Shown here: piece after piece, positions 44,248-52,649 of the stretch
Position numbering within the stretch: the first letter of the stretch is position 1
Layout of the letters: each line of letters starts with the position of its first letter
Origin: Clostridium zeae
GTDB taxonomy: Bacteria > Bacillota > Clostridia > Clostridiales > Clostridiaceae
Direction: 5' to 3'
NCBI RefSeq assembly: GCF_017312485.1
Contig: NZ_BMBA01000004.1
Coordinates: 62,001 to 126,000, forward strand
DNA length: 64,000 nt
The notes under the pieces: generated by a model
What the model saw: only the letters and a program-made list of their open reading frames with translations
What the model was told of the DNA's origin: nothing
The model's database searches: none
Program-made: the position numbers and the translations under genes

Positions 44248-44499
44248 TTACCCTTTTAACCCATTTGCTTGTCGTTCCATATTTTCAATAACAACATCAT
44301 GAATATCACCTAAAGAAGCGCAATACTCAAGAACCTTCCATGGAGTATTTGTGTGGAAATGTATTTTTATAAGTTCATCATCTCCAACTGCAAGTAAGCA
44401 ATCGCCTTCAATGTTTTGTGTTATATATTCATTTATTTCATCTTCTGAAAGATTTTCTCCCTCAATTAATAACTGTGTATCAAATTTGTATTCAATCAT
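44248..44499 (-). CDS. Stand-alone FakA/DAK-type C-terminal domain protein
   Basis: This 83-residue protein resembles the last domain of FakA/YloV-type fatty-acid kinase subunits (DAK family): YKFDTQLLIEGENLSEDEI, GDCLLAVGDDELIKIHFHTN and PWKVLEYCASLGDIHDVVIE then NMERQ. Full FakA has about 550 residues. This frame has its own AGGAGAG ribosome site, so it is a free-standing small protein or a trimmed remnant that is still expressed. A role in binding FakB-type partners is speculative. Confidence 0.65.
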   Translation of the reverse strand: MIEYKFDTQLLIEGENLSEDEINEYITQNIEGDCLLAVGDDELIKIHFHTNTPWKVLEYCASLGDIHDVVIENMERQANGLKG

Positions 44500-44633
44500 A
44501 ATTGCTCTCCTTTTATACTTTACAAATTCCTGTTTATATTAAATCAAGAAACTAGTGTTTTTCTCATTATAATCCAAGCTTTTTGTAAAAGCAACATAAG
44601 CATATTACCTTATTAGATTGTTAATTATACTTT

Positions 44634-45278
44634 CTATTTATATTCAAGGACAGCGATCCCCATGTAATTTTCAATATTTTCATTATTCAATTCCAGTTCT
44701 GCATAGTTTTGTGACTTAAGTCCTGAATCATCTATAAACTTATCCACTTTGGCAAAAGCTAATCCCATTGGTCCTAGCGCCTTGGTTCTATAGTGCATAG
44801 GTATAATAACTGTAGGTTTCAACTGCTTTACTACTTCTACAGCACCTATAGAGTCAATTGTATACCCTCCTCCTACAGGAATAAGAAGTACATCTACATT
44901 TCCTATTTCCTCTACCTGTTTTGTATCAAGTATATGTCCGAGATCACCACAATGACAAACATTTATATCGTCCACTTTAAAATTGTATATAGTATTTCTT
45001 CCCTTTTTAGTTCCTGAAAACTTATCATGAAATGTGTCAACACCTTTTATATCTATTCCACATTCTGAAAAAACGCCTAATCCATTTATGTGTGCAAAAT
45101 TCCCTTTAACTGCATCTATATTATTATGATCCCTGTGATCATGACTAGTAGTCACAATGTCAGCTTCAAGCTCTGGTAGCTTATATCCTAACATGTTTAC
45201 ATAAGGATCCATTAATATTTTAGTGCCTTTTTCAGAAGTTATCATAAAGCATGAATGCCCAAACCATTTAATTTTCAT
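44634..45278 (-). CDS. Metallo-beta-lactamase fold hydrolase (UPF0173 type)
   Basis: This 214-residue hydrolase begins MKIKWFGHSCFMITSEKGTK and carries the metal motif TSHDHRDHNN (about residues 43-52), CHCGDLGHIL and IIPMHYRTKALGP. This is the compact pattern of UPF0173/UlaG-like metal-dependent hydrolases. GGAG precedes the ATG. The substrate is unknown. A P repeat lies upstream. Confidence 0.85.
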   Translation of the reverse strand: MKIKWFGHSCFMITSEKGTKILMDPYVNMLGYKLPELEADIVTTSHDHRDHNNIDAVKGNFAHINGLGVFSECGIDIKGVDTFHDKFSGTKKGRNTIYNFKVDDINVCHCGDLGHILDTKQVEEIGNVDVLLIPVGGGYTIDSIGAVEVVKQLKPTVIIPMHYRTKALGPMGLAFAKVDKFIDDSGLKSQNYAELELNNENIENYMGIAVLEYK

Positions 45279-45380
45279 TATAATTCTCCAATCTTTTAAT
45301 ATTTATTTCACTTAAAATCAAGGTATTAACCTTGGCTTTTATCATAAAAGTTTCTAATCATAGGGGTACATATTTATATA

Positions 45381-45475
45381 GATGAACCACTTCATAATTA
45401 AATTTATATTTTCAAATTCTGCTCTCAGAACCCAGAGGAGTTTTAAAAATAGATTTCGGATTGAAGTGTTTCATC
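45381..45475. repeat. Palindromic repeat family P, copy 6
   Basis: This 95-bp copy has outer arms GATGAACCACTTCA (45381-45394) and TGAAGTGTTTCATC (45462-45475), one mismatch, and inner CTCTCAGAACCCAGAGGAG. The A:T pair at arm position 5 replaces the T:A pair of other copies, a compensatory change. It lies 23 nt past the MFS stop codon and upstream of the hydrolase gene. Confidence 0.9.
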
Positions 45476-45498
45476 TTTATATAATATATCTGGTTATA

Positions 45499-46689
45499 TT
45501 AGTTCATATTAAGTTTTCTGTACACTTTAAAATATACCCACATAGCATTAAGTAGCAATAATCCACTAGTTATAAAAAACACATAACTTATACCAAACTT
45601 TCCAGCTATTTGTCCACCTAAGACTGATCCTCCAAAAACGCCCAAATATCCAGCAGATATAGTAAATCCAAAAATTCTACCTGTAATAGAATTAGGCGTA
45701 ATCTTTTTAACTAATGTATTCACAGATGGATTTAATCCCCCAAAGGTAAGTCCTAATAAAAAACGTAACCCCATTAGCTGCCAAGGATTTTTTACAAAGG
45801 CTTGCGGCACATAAATAAGTCCTGCTACTAAAAGTGCCCATAATATAACTTTATGAGCCCCTATCTTATCGGATAGCTTTCCTAATCTTGGAGCAGCAAT
45901 TACATTTGCTAATCCAGAGGCTGAAAAAGCTAAGCCTGCCACTAAAGCAACATGACTAGTATCACTGCTTAATTGAGCAACATACACTGTTATAATTGGT
46001 TCAATAGTATATAATGCTAAAGTTATAATAAAAAGAGTCACAGATAAAGTAAAAGTTAGACTTTTCTCAGGCACACTATCCCATATTTCTTTTGCACTTA
46101 GTGTCTTTTTATCACTACGTACAAAATCTTCTTTTACAAATAAAAGTGTGGCTATAAATGCAATTAGTATCAAAGCTCCTGTTATAAAAAAAACTGGCTG
46201 TAATCCAAAGGTATCCCCTATTAAACCTCCTATGGTTGGCCCGATAAGTGATCCTGCTATACTAGCAGTGGAAAGCGTTCCTAAAGCATACCCCGCATTT
46301 TCCTTATCTGTCTGAGTAGCTATAAGTGTAGTGCAAGCTGTACTATACCCTGTTATTGCTCCCTGTAACAATCTTAGCCCAATAAGTACATATACATTTG
46401 GAGCAAATCCCATTAAAGATATTATCACAGCCATTCCAAGACTAGCCCTTAAAAGCATAGGCTTTCTTCCATACTTGTCTGCAGCATTCCCCCAAATAGG
46501 TGAAAAAATAGCTGAAATTATAAAGGTTATACCAAATGCAATTCCTGAAAGCTTTGCAATTGAAGAACCATCCGCAATTCCAAGATGCTTTATATACATA
46601 GGCATCACTGGTGCTATTTGACTCATTCCTATACCTGTTACAAACATACCAAACCAACAAACTATTAAATTCTTTTTCCACAGTTTCAT
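45499..46689 (-). CDS. MFS multidrug-type efflux transporter
   Basis: This 396-residue, 12-helix major facilitator has motif A (IWGNAADKYGRKPMLLRASL) and a second-half repeat (RLGKLSDKIGAHKVILWALL). The antiporter-type GPTIGGLIGD motif C is also present, as in MdtG and related drug exporters. The ATG at 46689 is better spaced from GAGG than the GTG six nt upstream. It is divergent from a TetR gene across a tandem operator array, and its leader contains a terminator-like hairpin. Confidence 0.88.
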   Translation of the reverse strand: MKLWKKNLIVCWFGMFVTGIGMSQIAPVMPMYIKHLGIADGSSIAKLSGIAFGITFIISAIFSPIWGNAADKYGRKPMLLRASLGMAVIISLMGFAPNVYVLIGLRLLQGAITGYSTACTTLIATQTDKENAGYALGTLSTASIAGSLIGPTIGGLIGDTFGLQPVFFITGALILIAFIATLLFVKEDFVRSDKKTLSAKEIWDSVPEKSLTFTLSVTLFIITLALYTIEPIITVYVAQLSSDTSHVALVAGLAFSASGLANVIAAPRLGKLSDKIGAHKVILWALLVAGLIYVPQAFVKNPWQLMGLRFLLGLTFGGLNPSVNTLVKKITPNSITGRIFGFTISAGYLGVFGGSVLGGQIAGKFGISYVFFITSGLLLLNAMWVYFKVYRKLNMN

Positions 46690-46723
46690 AAGCACACCTC
46701 ACTTTGAAGAATTTTGTAATTAT

Positions 46724-46763
46724 AAAAAAGTCGCTGAAGTGACCTCTTGCAGCGGGCTTTTTT
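46724..46763 (-). terminator. Terminator-like hairpin in the MFS leader (possible attenuator)
   Basis: On the minus strand AAAAAAGCCCGCTG pairs with CAGCGACTTTTTT and ends in a T run, 35 nt before the MFS start codon. The operators lie further upstream, so a transcript starting there must cross this hairpin. Attenuation is inferred. Confidence 0.55.
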
Positions 46764-46769
46764 AACGAT

Positions 46770-46806
46770 CTGCCTTTTCTGAACGTATGTGAAGAAATTC
46801 TGGCAG
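46770..46806. repeat. Short palindromic repeat family Q, copy 1
   Basis: CTGCCTTTTCTGAACGTATG followed by GAAGAAATTCTGGCAG matches 63809-63844 closely. CTGCC and GGCAG close the hairpin, with CAGAA/TTCTG-type pairing inside. It sits in the MFS leader region. Confidence 0.6.
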
Positions 46807-46840
46807 TAGAATAACCTTTAATGAGTTAATTACTTTCTTC

Positions 46841-46880
46841 TACATGCCACTTCATAATAAAACCTATATTTTAAAAATGT
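46841..46880. repeat. Left-half remnant of palindromic repeat family P
   Basis: ACATGCCACTTCATAATAAA followed by ACCTATATTTT matches the left half of P repeats; the inner stem and right half are missing. It lies in the MFS/TetR divergent region next to the family Q copy. Confidence 0.6.
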
Positions 46881-46927
46881 AAGTAATAACATGCATCTCA
46901 TTATGTATTAACTTCAATACAATTATT

Positions 46928-47017
46928 ATAAACTACAAACTAAAGTTTGTAAACTACACTTTAAAGTTTATAAACTTCTCTTTATAGTTTACAACTACAT
47001 TTTATAATGATAAACTA
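46928..47017. promoter_or_regulatory. Five-unit operator array in the TetR/MFS divergent promoter
   Basis: The motif RTAAACTA/T occurs at 46928, 46949, 46970, 46990 (as TACAACTA) and 47010, with spacings of 21, 21, 20 and 20 bp, i.e. two helical turns. Units 2 and 3 are local palindromes (AGTTTGTAAACT, AAGTTTATAAACTT). The last unit ends 29 nt before the TetR start. This suggests several TetR dimers aligned on one DNA face. Confidence 0.7.
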
Positions 47018-47046
47018 TCTTTAGAATGTATAAGGAGTGATATCAA

Positions 47047-47604
47047 ATGCAAAAACGAAATTTAACCAAAGAAAAAATAATTCAGGTCGCTTTCTCATTG
47101 GCTGATGAAATAGGTCTTAACCAAGTTACTTTTCAAAAAATAGCCGAAAAGCTAGATATTAAATATCAATCTTTATATAACCATTTTGATAATATGGATG
47201 ATCTTAAATCCAAAATGACAGTATACCTTTTTGGTGAATTAAATTCTAAATTAATGAATAAATTAATTGGAAAAAGCTCTGAGGTGGCTATTAGAGAGTT
47301 TGCTTTTGTATATAAGGATTTTGCTTTTGAGAACAGAACTGCTTATGAACTTTTTATTACTATTCCTAGTATAGCTAATGAAGAGGCATACAGTTTGGCT
47401 AAAGAAACAAACAACATCATTCGCCAAGTTTTACATGCTTATACAAATGACGAAACACAGGTTGTACATAAAAGCAGAGAACTAAGAAGTATTTTGCACG
47501 GTTTTGTTTCCATGGTCTTTCTTGGATACTTCCATGGCGATGCAAATCTAGACGATAGCTTTGATTTGATGATAGATGATTTTATATTATCTCTTTCAAG
47601 ATAA
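47047..47604 (+). CDS. TetR/AcrR family regulator of the MFS gene
   Basis: This 185-residue protein has a TetR helix-turn-helix (KIIQVAFSLADEIGLNQVTF, AEKLDIKYQSLYNHFDNMDDLKSKM) and a TetR_C-type ligand domain with the LRSILHGFVSMVFLGYF helix typical of drug-sensing members. AAGGAGTG precedes the ATG. It is divergent from the MFS exporter, whose promoter region carries the five-unit array, so it is its probable repressor and autoregulator. Confidence 0.88.
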   Translation: MQKRNLTKEKIIQVAFSLADEIGLNQVTFQKIAEKLDIKYQSLYNHFDNMDDLKSKMTVYLFGELNSKLMNKLIGKSSEVAIREFAFVYKDFAFENRTAYELFITIPSIANEEAYSLAKETNNIIRQVLHAYTNDETQVVHKSRELRSILHGFVSMVFLGYFHGDANLDDSFDLMIDDFILSLSR

Positions 47605-47653
47605 TATTCATAAATAGTTGGATACTAAGTTCAAAACTCCTTTTGCTTACATA

Positions 47654-47709
47654 AAAATCCTATGTCCTTAGTGTTACTTTTTAAAACTTCACTAATGGAA
47701 TAGGATTTT
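47654..47709. terminator. Terminator between the TetR and UDG-like genes
   Basis: AAAATCCTAT (47654-47663) pairs with ATAGGATTTT (47700-47709), with an inner TTAGTG/CACTAA stem. It lies between convergent genes. Confidence 0.7.
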
Positions 47710-47716
47710 AACCTTG

Positions 47717-48373
47717 TTATATCATATAGTGCTCTTTAACAACTCCTTTTATCGCTTTTACCCCTTCTTCAAACTCATTTTTCCCTCCCTGTGCAGGGTG
47801 CCTTACTTTGATACAGCTAATCCCAAGTTTATTGAGACTTTCTTCTGCCTTGTTACCCATAGCAACTACTTTATCTATATTAAACATTTCAATAATTTTG
47901 ATAAGAGGCTTCTCACCTATTTGCAATTCTTTTTTTATGGGAGTTCTATTACTTTCCTCATTACCTTCTTTATAAGGATGGAAAGGAAAAGCATTCCACG
48001 CTAACATAGTTAGATCATTTTTTGCAAGAGTACTCCATATTATTGTTGCCGTTGCTTCTTTAAGTAATTTATCCTTTTCTGATACTAACCTATATCCTTT
48101 TTCCTTTCCAAATAAATCAAGTCCCTTTATATTATTCATAAGTAAATGTTCACTAGTAAAAGGAACTCCTGTAAGACGGCTACCTCTGTACCCTACTGCT
48201 TCTCCTACAAGTATTATTTCAGGTTTTATTTTGTTCATCTGTTGCAAATATATTAATAGGTTATCTCTCCTTATAGAGCTTTCTTTAAAATCATATGAAT
48301 ATTGATTATATACATTGGGTGTAATTTCAGTGTTTGCTAACTCTTCAACAAATGCCCTCAATTTATCTATCAT
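47717..48373 (-). CDS. Uracil-DNA glycosylase superfamily protein
   Basis: This 218-residue protein has UDG-fold segments: ILVGEAVGYRGSRLTGVPFT (motif 1 region), WNAFPFHPYKEG, KVVAMGNKAEESL and the terminal VRHPAQGGKNEF with the conserved HP. The classical catalytic GQDPY is replaced by GEAVGYRGSR. It is therefore an atypical member, possibly acting on other bases or on RNA/DNA damage. AGAAGG precedes the ATG. Confidence 0.7.
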   Translation of the reverse strand: MIDKLRAFVEELANTEITPNVYNQYSYDFKESSIRRDNLLIYLQQMNKIKPEIILVGEAVGYRGSRLTGVPFTSEHLLMNNIKGLDLFGKEKGYRLVSEKDKLLKEATATIIWSTLAKNDLTMLAWNAFPFHPYKEGNEESNRTPIKKELQIGEKPLIKIIEMFNIDKVVAMGNKAEESLNKLGISCIKVRHPAQGGKNEFEEGVKAIKGVVKEHYMI

Positions 48374-48595
48374 TTCTTCAATCCTTCTTTTTATTAAAAA
48401 TACTATATATCATTTATAGTATTTCTTATTGTAAAGTATTTACGTATACTTTTTTCACATTTTTCTTTACAGAGAGTTCCAAACACAATCTTATACTTTT
48501 TTAGTTAGAAATAAAAAATCTTTAGTTGTTGCTTCAAGCATATAAAATTAGATAGAATATATAGTATCTAAATGGAAATAAGGAGCGATACAACT

Positions 48596-49471
48596 ATGAT
48601 AGATCTACATATACACACTACAACTTCCGATGGCTCTGATGAAGCTAAAGAAATTCTTATCAAGGCCGAGCAATTAGGATTAAAATACATATCTATTACT
48701 GATCATGATTCAATAGGAGCTTATAAAAAACTTAAAGATATTAATATACATAACTACTATAAGGGTGTGCTTATCCCTGGCTGTGAATTTTCCGCTGTAC
48801 ATAATGGGAAACCAATAGAAATATTAGGCTATGGCATAGATTTAGATGTAATAAATTCTATTGGAATTGTCTCAGACGATAAATTTTACGAAAGGGAAAA
48901 TACTTACCTAAAAAAATTGATGGAGGTATGCCGAAATCTTAACCTTAAATATACAGATAATTTATCAATTAAAGGGAAATATTTTGCAACTCAAATAATG
49001 CACGCAGATCTAAAGAAATATGCTGAAAATGAAAAACATGTTGATAAAGCTGTATGGGAAAGTCTAAATTCATTTTACAGAACTTGTGTAAACAATCCGG
49101 ATAGTCCATTTTTTCTAGACCAAATGAAAGATTACGTCACTGTCCCAGAAGCTGCAGCTCTCATAAAAAAGGCTGGTGGAAAATCTTTTCTCGCTCATCT
49201 TTACGGGTATTTTGTAGAAGATCATGAGGCCTTTCTAAATTCGATAGTGTCGTTAAATGTTCTTGATGGTATAGAGTGCTATCATTCACTTCATTCAATG
49301 GAAAAAACAAAAGCTCTGCTTAACTATTGTGAAAAAAACAATATATATTCCTCGGGTGGAAGTGACTATCATGGAGCACTGAAACCTAATGTTAAGCTTG
49401 GAGAAAGCATAACAGGTATAAAAATTCCTTATGATATCTTGAAACCTTGGCTTCCAAGTAATGTATTTTAG
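48596..49471 (+). CDS. PHP-domain metal-dependent phosphoesterase
   Basis: This 291-residue protein begins MIDLHIHTTTSDGSDEAKEI with the PHP metal motif HxH, followed by ISITDHDSIGAYK, PGCEFSAVHNGKPIEILGYG, FLAHLYGY and the C-terminal GGSDYHG. All clustered metal ligands of the family (as in YciV/RNase AM and 3',5'-nucleotide phosphatases) are present. The ATG at 48596 has AAGGAG upstream with a 10-nt spacer. A nucleotide or RNA-end substrate is likely, but not proven. Confidence 0.85.
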   Translation: MIDLHIHTTTSDGSDEAKEILIKAEQLGLKYISITDHDSIGAYKKLKDINIHNYYKGVLIPGCEFSAVHNGKPIEILGYGIDLDVINSIGIVSDDKFYERENTYLKKLMEVCRNLNLKYTDNLSIKGKYFATQIMHADLKKYAENEKHVDKAVWESLNSFYRTCVNNPDSPFFLDQMKDYVTVPEAAALIKKAGGKSFLAHLYGYFVEDHEAFLNSIVSLNVLDGIECYHSLHSMEKTKALLNYCEKNNIYSSGGSDYHGALKPNVKLGESITGIKIPYDILKPWLPSNVF

Positions 49472-49848
49472 AAAAATTAGAATTGTCTATGGAACATTTC
49501 CATTTAATATGCAAAAAGTGCTTTTCCAATTTATTTATTATTTTTTATAAGCTTACTAATATAATCTTTACTATGATTTTCTTAGGAAAAGTGGCACTTA
49601 TCATCTACAAAGAATATTATAAACTAAAGTAATTATACTAAGAGGAAACCGTGGATTTTAATGGATGGGGCAACTTCGAAGATTTTGTAAGAGCTTGTGG
49701 CTATACTTCTTCCAACAATATTTTAATTAAACTCTTTTTAAAGATGTATCAAAGGGCTTACCGCAATAGGGTAAGCCCTTTATATTAAGTATTACTTTAT
49801 TCTTGTATATTTTATTATAATCAACTTAATCTTATTATAGAAATCTAA
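49472..49848. other. Intergenic region between the PHP and deacetylase genes
   Basis: It holds a loose inverted repeat (AAGTGCTTTTCC / GGAAAAGTGGCACTT, about 49515-49601) and a terminator at 49751-49781. A 45-codon frame from GTG 49651 reads DFNGWGNFEDFVRACGY at its start, which looks protein-like, but it runs into the terminator and has no proper ribosome spacing. I do not call it a gene. Confidence 0.4.
49751..49781. terminator. Terminator (GC-rich stem)
   Basis: AAAGGGCTTACC pairs perfectly with GGTAAGCCCTTT around a 7-nt loop. It is placed to end the deacetylase transcript (minus) or stop read-through from the PHP gene. Confidence 0.75.
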
Positions 49849-50787
49849 TCATTTTAAAGTTTTAAACTCATACCCTTTATTCTTCAAATCTGTAATTATG
49901 TCTTGAAGCGCATCTGCAGTACTTTCCTTACCATATGTATCATGCATTAATAACACAACTTTATCTTGTACCGTAAAAGTTTGATGATATCGCGCTAAAA
50001 GCTGCTCTTTTGTTTTATTGCCTCCTTCAGCATCGCCTATTAATGCATTCCAATCTATAAATTTATAACTTTTCTCCTCAAGTATTTTATCTAAGCCTTC
50101 TGTTCCTTTCCAGGAAGCATGTCCACCAGGAAATCGAATTACTCTTGTACTAAAGTTTTCTCCTATTACACTCTTTAAAAGATTATTAGTCTTTTCTACT
50201 TCTTCCATATAGGTGGTTATGTCTGCAGTGCCGTGAGGATAAAGCTTGGAATAATTATGAGAATATGTATGGTTTGCTATAGCATGTCCTTGATTATAGG
50301 TATCTAAAAGTATATTTTTTGCTTTAGAGCTTTCTTCTAACTGTTTACCTACAATAAAAAAGGTGGCTTTTACATTATTATCTTTTAAAATCTTAAGAAT
50401 CTTAGGAGTTACAGTTGTTGAAGGTCCATCATCAAAGGTTAAAAATGCTATCTTTTTTCCATCCTGTATTTTAGTATTTTTCACTAGTAAATCTTGAACT
50501 TTTCCGGCATCAAAACCGTCATTACCTATATTTATTTTATTACTAGATTCTACTTTGTTAATTTCATTGCTTGTATTTTTATTTGAGTCATCACTTAGTT
50601 GCTTCTTTGAATTTATATTGTCCATTTTTACCTTGGATCCTACTTGTACCTTTTCTATCTTAGGAACATCTTTTGGCATGTTTTTATATGCAATAAGTAA
50701 ACCTACGGTTATTATTATACTAAGATATACTATACTTCTCATTACTCTAATAATTCTTCTTCGTTTTTTACTTTTCTTCTTCCTCAT
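49849..50787 (-). CDS. Membrane-anchored polysaccharide deacetylase (NodB domain)
   Basis: This 312-residue protein has a basic N-terminus, one membrane anchor (about residues 12-32), a linker of 75 residues and a NodB domain. All five catalytic motifs are visible: AFLTFDDGPS, HTYSHNYSKLYP, RFPGGHASW, IDWNALIGDAEG and VLLMHDTYGK. It probably deacetylates peptidoglycan or another wall glycan at the outer membrane face, giving lysozyme resistance. The ATG at 50787 is supported by AGAGGTG. Confidence 0.9.
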   Translation of the reverse strand: MRKKKSKKRRRIIRVMRSIVYLSIIITVGLLIAYKNMPKDVPKIEKVQVGSKVKMDNINSKKQLSDDSNKNTSNEINKVESSNKINIGNDGFDAGKVQDLLVKNTKIQDGKKIAFLTFDDGPSTTVTPKILKILKDNNVKATFFIVGKQLEESSKAKNILLDTYNQGHAIANHTYSHNYSKLYPHGTADITTYMEEVEKTNNLLKSVIGENFSTRVIRFPGGHASWKGTEGLDKILEEKSYKFIDWNALIGDAEGGNKTKEQLLARYHQTFTVQDKVVLLMHDTYGKESTADALQDIITDLKNKGYEFKTLK

Positions 50788-50867
50788 GTTAAACACCTCT
50801 ATTTTTTTATCAAATTACTAAATAGCTTTGAAACTTTAACCTTTTTCCATGTTTAAGACTATATATG

Positions 50868-50960
50868 GATGTACCTCTTCATAATAAAATTTATATTTTC
50901 AAAATCTCCTTTCTGAACCAAGAGGAGATTTTGAAATAGTTTTCGGATTGAAGTGGTTAT
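50868..50960. repeat. Palindromic repeat family P, copy 7
   Basis: The left arm GATGTACCTCTTCA and inner CTCCTTTCTGAACCAAGAGGAG are clear (the latter pairs as CTCCT/AGGAG). The right arm TGAAGTGGTTAT is shortened, and the sequence continues into an AAAGGAGG ribosome-like site. It lies upstream of the deacetylase gene. Confidence 0.85.
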
Positions 50961-50974
50961 AAAGGAGGATCTAT

Positions 50975-51046
50975 ATGAATATGTTCATTAAAGCCTCCAA
51001 TTACCAACCATCTAATTTCAATACCTTGCTAGCAAAGGCTTATTAA
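50975..51046 (+). CDS. Possible 23-residue small ORF with strong ribosome site
   Basis: AAAGGAGG at 50961-50968 lies 6 nt before ATG 50975. The frame encodes MNMFIKASNYQPSNFNTLLA then KAY and stops inside the end of the convergent lipoprotein gene. Nothing is known of such a peptide. It may be a leftover start of a lost gene placed after the P repeat. Confidence 0.3.
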   Translation: MNMFIKASNYQPSNFNTLLAKAY

Positions 51047-52521
51047 TATCCCAACCTTCTATCTATTATTGAGCCATCAATTGCATTTATGGTTAAAAAA
51101 CTTTTAAAGCTATGATCATTGCTATCCACCCACCGTTGTAAGATTGCATCTTGTTCTAAGTTAGTGTCTTTCTTCGAAGGATTGCCAAAGAAGTCCCACA
51201 CAGGTATCATCATATATTCATCTTTTTTATCCTTTACTTGAACTCTCATTAATCCCAAAGTTATTCGATCTATGTTATAACTATTACTCTCTGAAGCTTT
51301 GTCATTATTTGCATAATGAATAAAGAACTGCTTCTTAAAAATATCCAGTATTTGATCAAAAGGAAGTATTTTTGTATTAGTTGCTAAAGTAGTTGAAAGC
51401 TTCATAGGAGATCTCCAATTAAACTGAAGGATTCCTGAATCGTCTATAAGCATAAATATTTGTTCATAAGGATATGCTTCTTCATATTCTCCATCTTTAG
51501 GTTTCTCATTAGTAAAGTCCATCGTAGTCTGTATCCCGTATACATTTCTAGTAAAATACAAAGCATAAGCTTGATTGGTTTTATTAGGATCATCTTTTTC
51601 TGTAAGAGGTATTGAAGTAGCTAATTGAATTGCTGAGAGCTTCATATCAGATACCCCTAGTTCCTCCAAGGTTTTACTTGCTAGTGCTTTTGCAGCCTCA
51701 AATGAAGTATTCATTCCTCTAGCTGCCCCTGTATATTTAGAATATGTGTATACACTAGTTATATCGTGATTGTTGAATCTTATCATACTATCTTTTAAGG
51801 AAGCTGAAGAATTAATAAAAAGATCTGCATCATAATCAGCTCCAAGATTTGAAACCACATATAAGGATTTACCATGAAAGCCTTTATAAACTTGTCCATT
51901 ATTCCCAGTTAAGTCACTTTCATTTACATCTTCTAGCTTACTTTTTGCTGGTTGCTTTGTTACTGTTTCTGGAGCGCTATTAATAACTTCTTTCCACTGT
52001 TCTTCAGTACCTCTTTTTACACCAACTTGATTATCTTTATTATTTAACATTCCTTGTCTATTCAGCGCCTGCGAAAGAATCATCATTTTCTGTATATCTT
52101 TTTTAGTTTTCTCACCAGTAGGTTCATACAATTGCTTTCCCTTCATCAGTATTTTCAAAACTTTGTCCACTGTATCCTGTCCAAATCCTTGAGGAATAAC
52201 TTTTGCTGTTGGTATGCTCGATATACTAGGCAACTCCAATTTAGCGTCAATATTGACTGTTATTTTTCCAGCAACTATCGTATCTTTTACAGTTTCACCT
52301 AATTTTCCATTAGTATTTGTACCTTCTCCATCATTTAATATTTTTTTATTCAACCCCTGCTCTTTTCCTATAACTGGAGGTGTCTTAGGTGCACTCTTGC
52401 AGGATATTAATAATCCTGTACTAACCATCAAAATGCCTAGAATATATAAATATCTCATTGACATTTTAGCTCTAAATATTAAATTTGCATTCGTTCGTCG
52501 CTTATCAAATTTTTCTTTCAT
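51043..52521 (-). CDS. Predicted lipoprotein linked to the two-component operon
   Basis: This 492-residue protein has a signal segment near residues 22-40 (LYILGILMVSTGLLISCKSA) with a lipobox LISC, a charged linker, and a large secreted domain. The final part (MMIPVWDFFGNP ... FLTINAIDGSIIDRR) resembles PepSY-like regulatory domains. I do not recognise the full family. A strong AAGGAGGG supports the first ATG despite the long polar n-region. A terminator separates it from the upstream 279-residue protein gene, so it may have its own promoter. Confidence 0.6.
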   Translation of the reverse strand: MKEKFDKRRTNANLIFRAKMSMRYLYILGILMVSTGLLISCKSAPKTPPVIGKEQGLNKKILNDGEGTNTNGKLGETVKDTIVAGKITVNIDAKLELPSISSIPTAKVIPQGFGQDTVDKVLKILMKGKQLYEPTGEKTKKDIQKMMILSQALNRQGMLNNKDNQVGVKRGTEEQWKEVINSAPETVTKQPAKSKLEDVNESDLTGNNGQVYKGFHGKSLYVVSNLGADYDADLFINSSASLKDSMIRFNNHDITSVYTYSKYTGAARGMNTSFEAAKALASKTLEELGVSDMKLSAIQLATSIPLTEKDDPNKTNQAYALYFTRNVYGIQTTMDFTNEKPKDGEYEEAYPYEQIFMLIDDSGILQFNWRSPMKLSTTLATNTKILPFDQILDIFKKQFFIHYANNDKASESNSYNIDRITLGLMRVQVKDKKDEYMMIPVWDFFGNPSKKDTNLEQDAILQRWVDSNDHSFKSFLTINAIDGSIIDRRLGY

Positions 52522-52558
52522 TTAAACCCTCCTTGTATAATAATTAATAAACAAAATA

Positions 52559-52585
52559 AACCCTTCACACAAAGTGTAAAGGGTT
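52559..52585 (-). terminator. Terminator after the 279-residue protein gene
   Basis: AACCCTTCACAC pairs with GTGTAAAGGGTT (one mismatch) around a 3-nt loop. It lies between the two-component operon and the lipoprotein gene on the minus strand. Confidence 0.6.
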
Positions 52586-52649
52586 CTTGCATACTTTAAG
52601 TACATATTTTGTATCATAGTTGTAAATTCAATTATTATAAATAAACAGA

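Noticed and set aside
49651-49788. 45-codon GTG frame with a protein-like beginning
   Set aside because: It runs through the strong terminator at 49751-49781 and lacks proper ribosome spacing.
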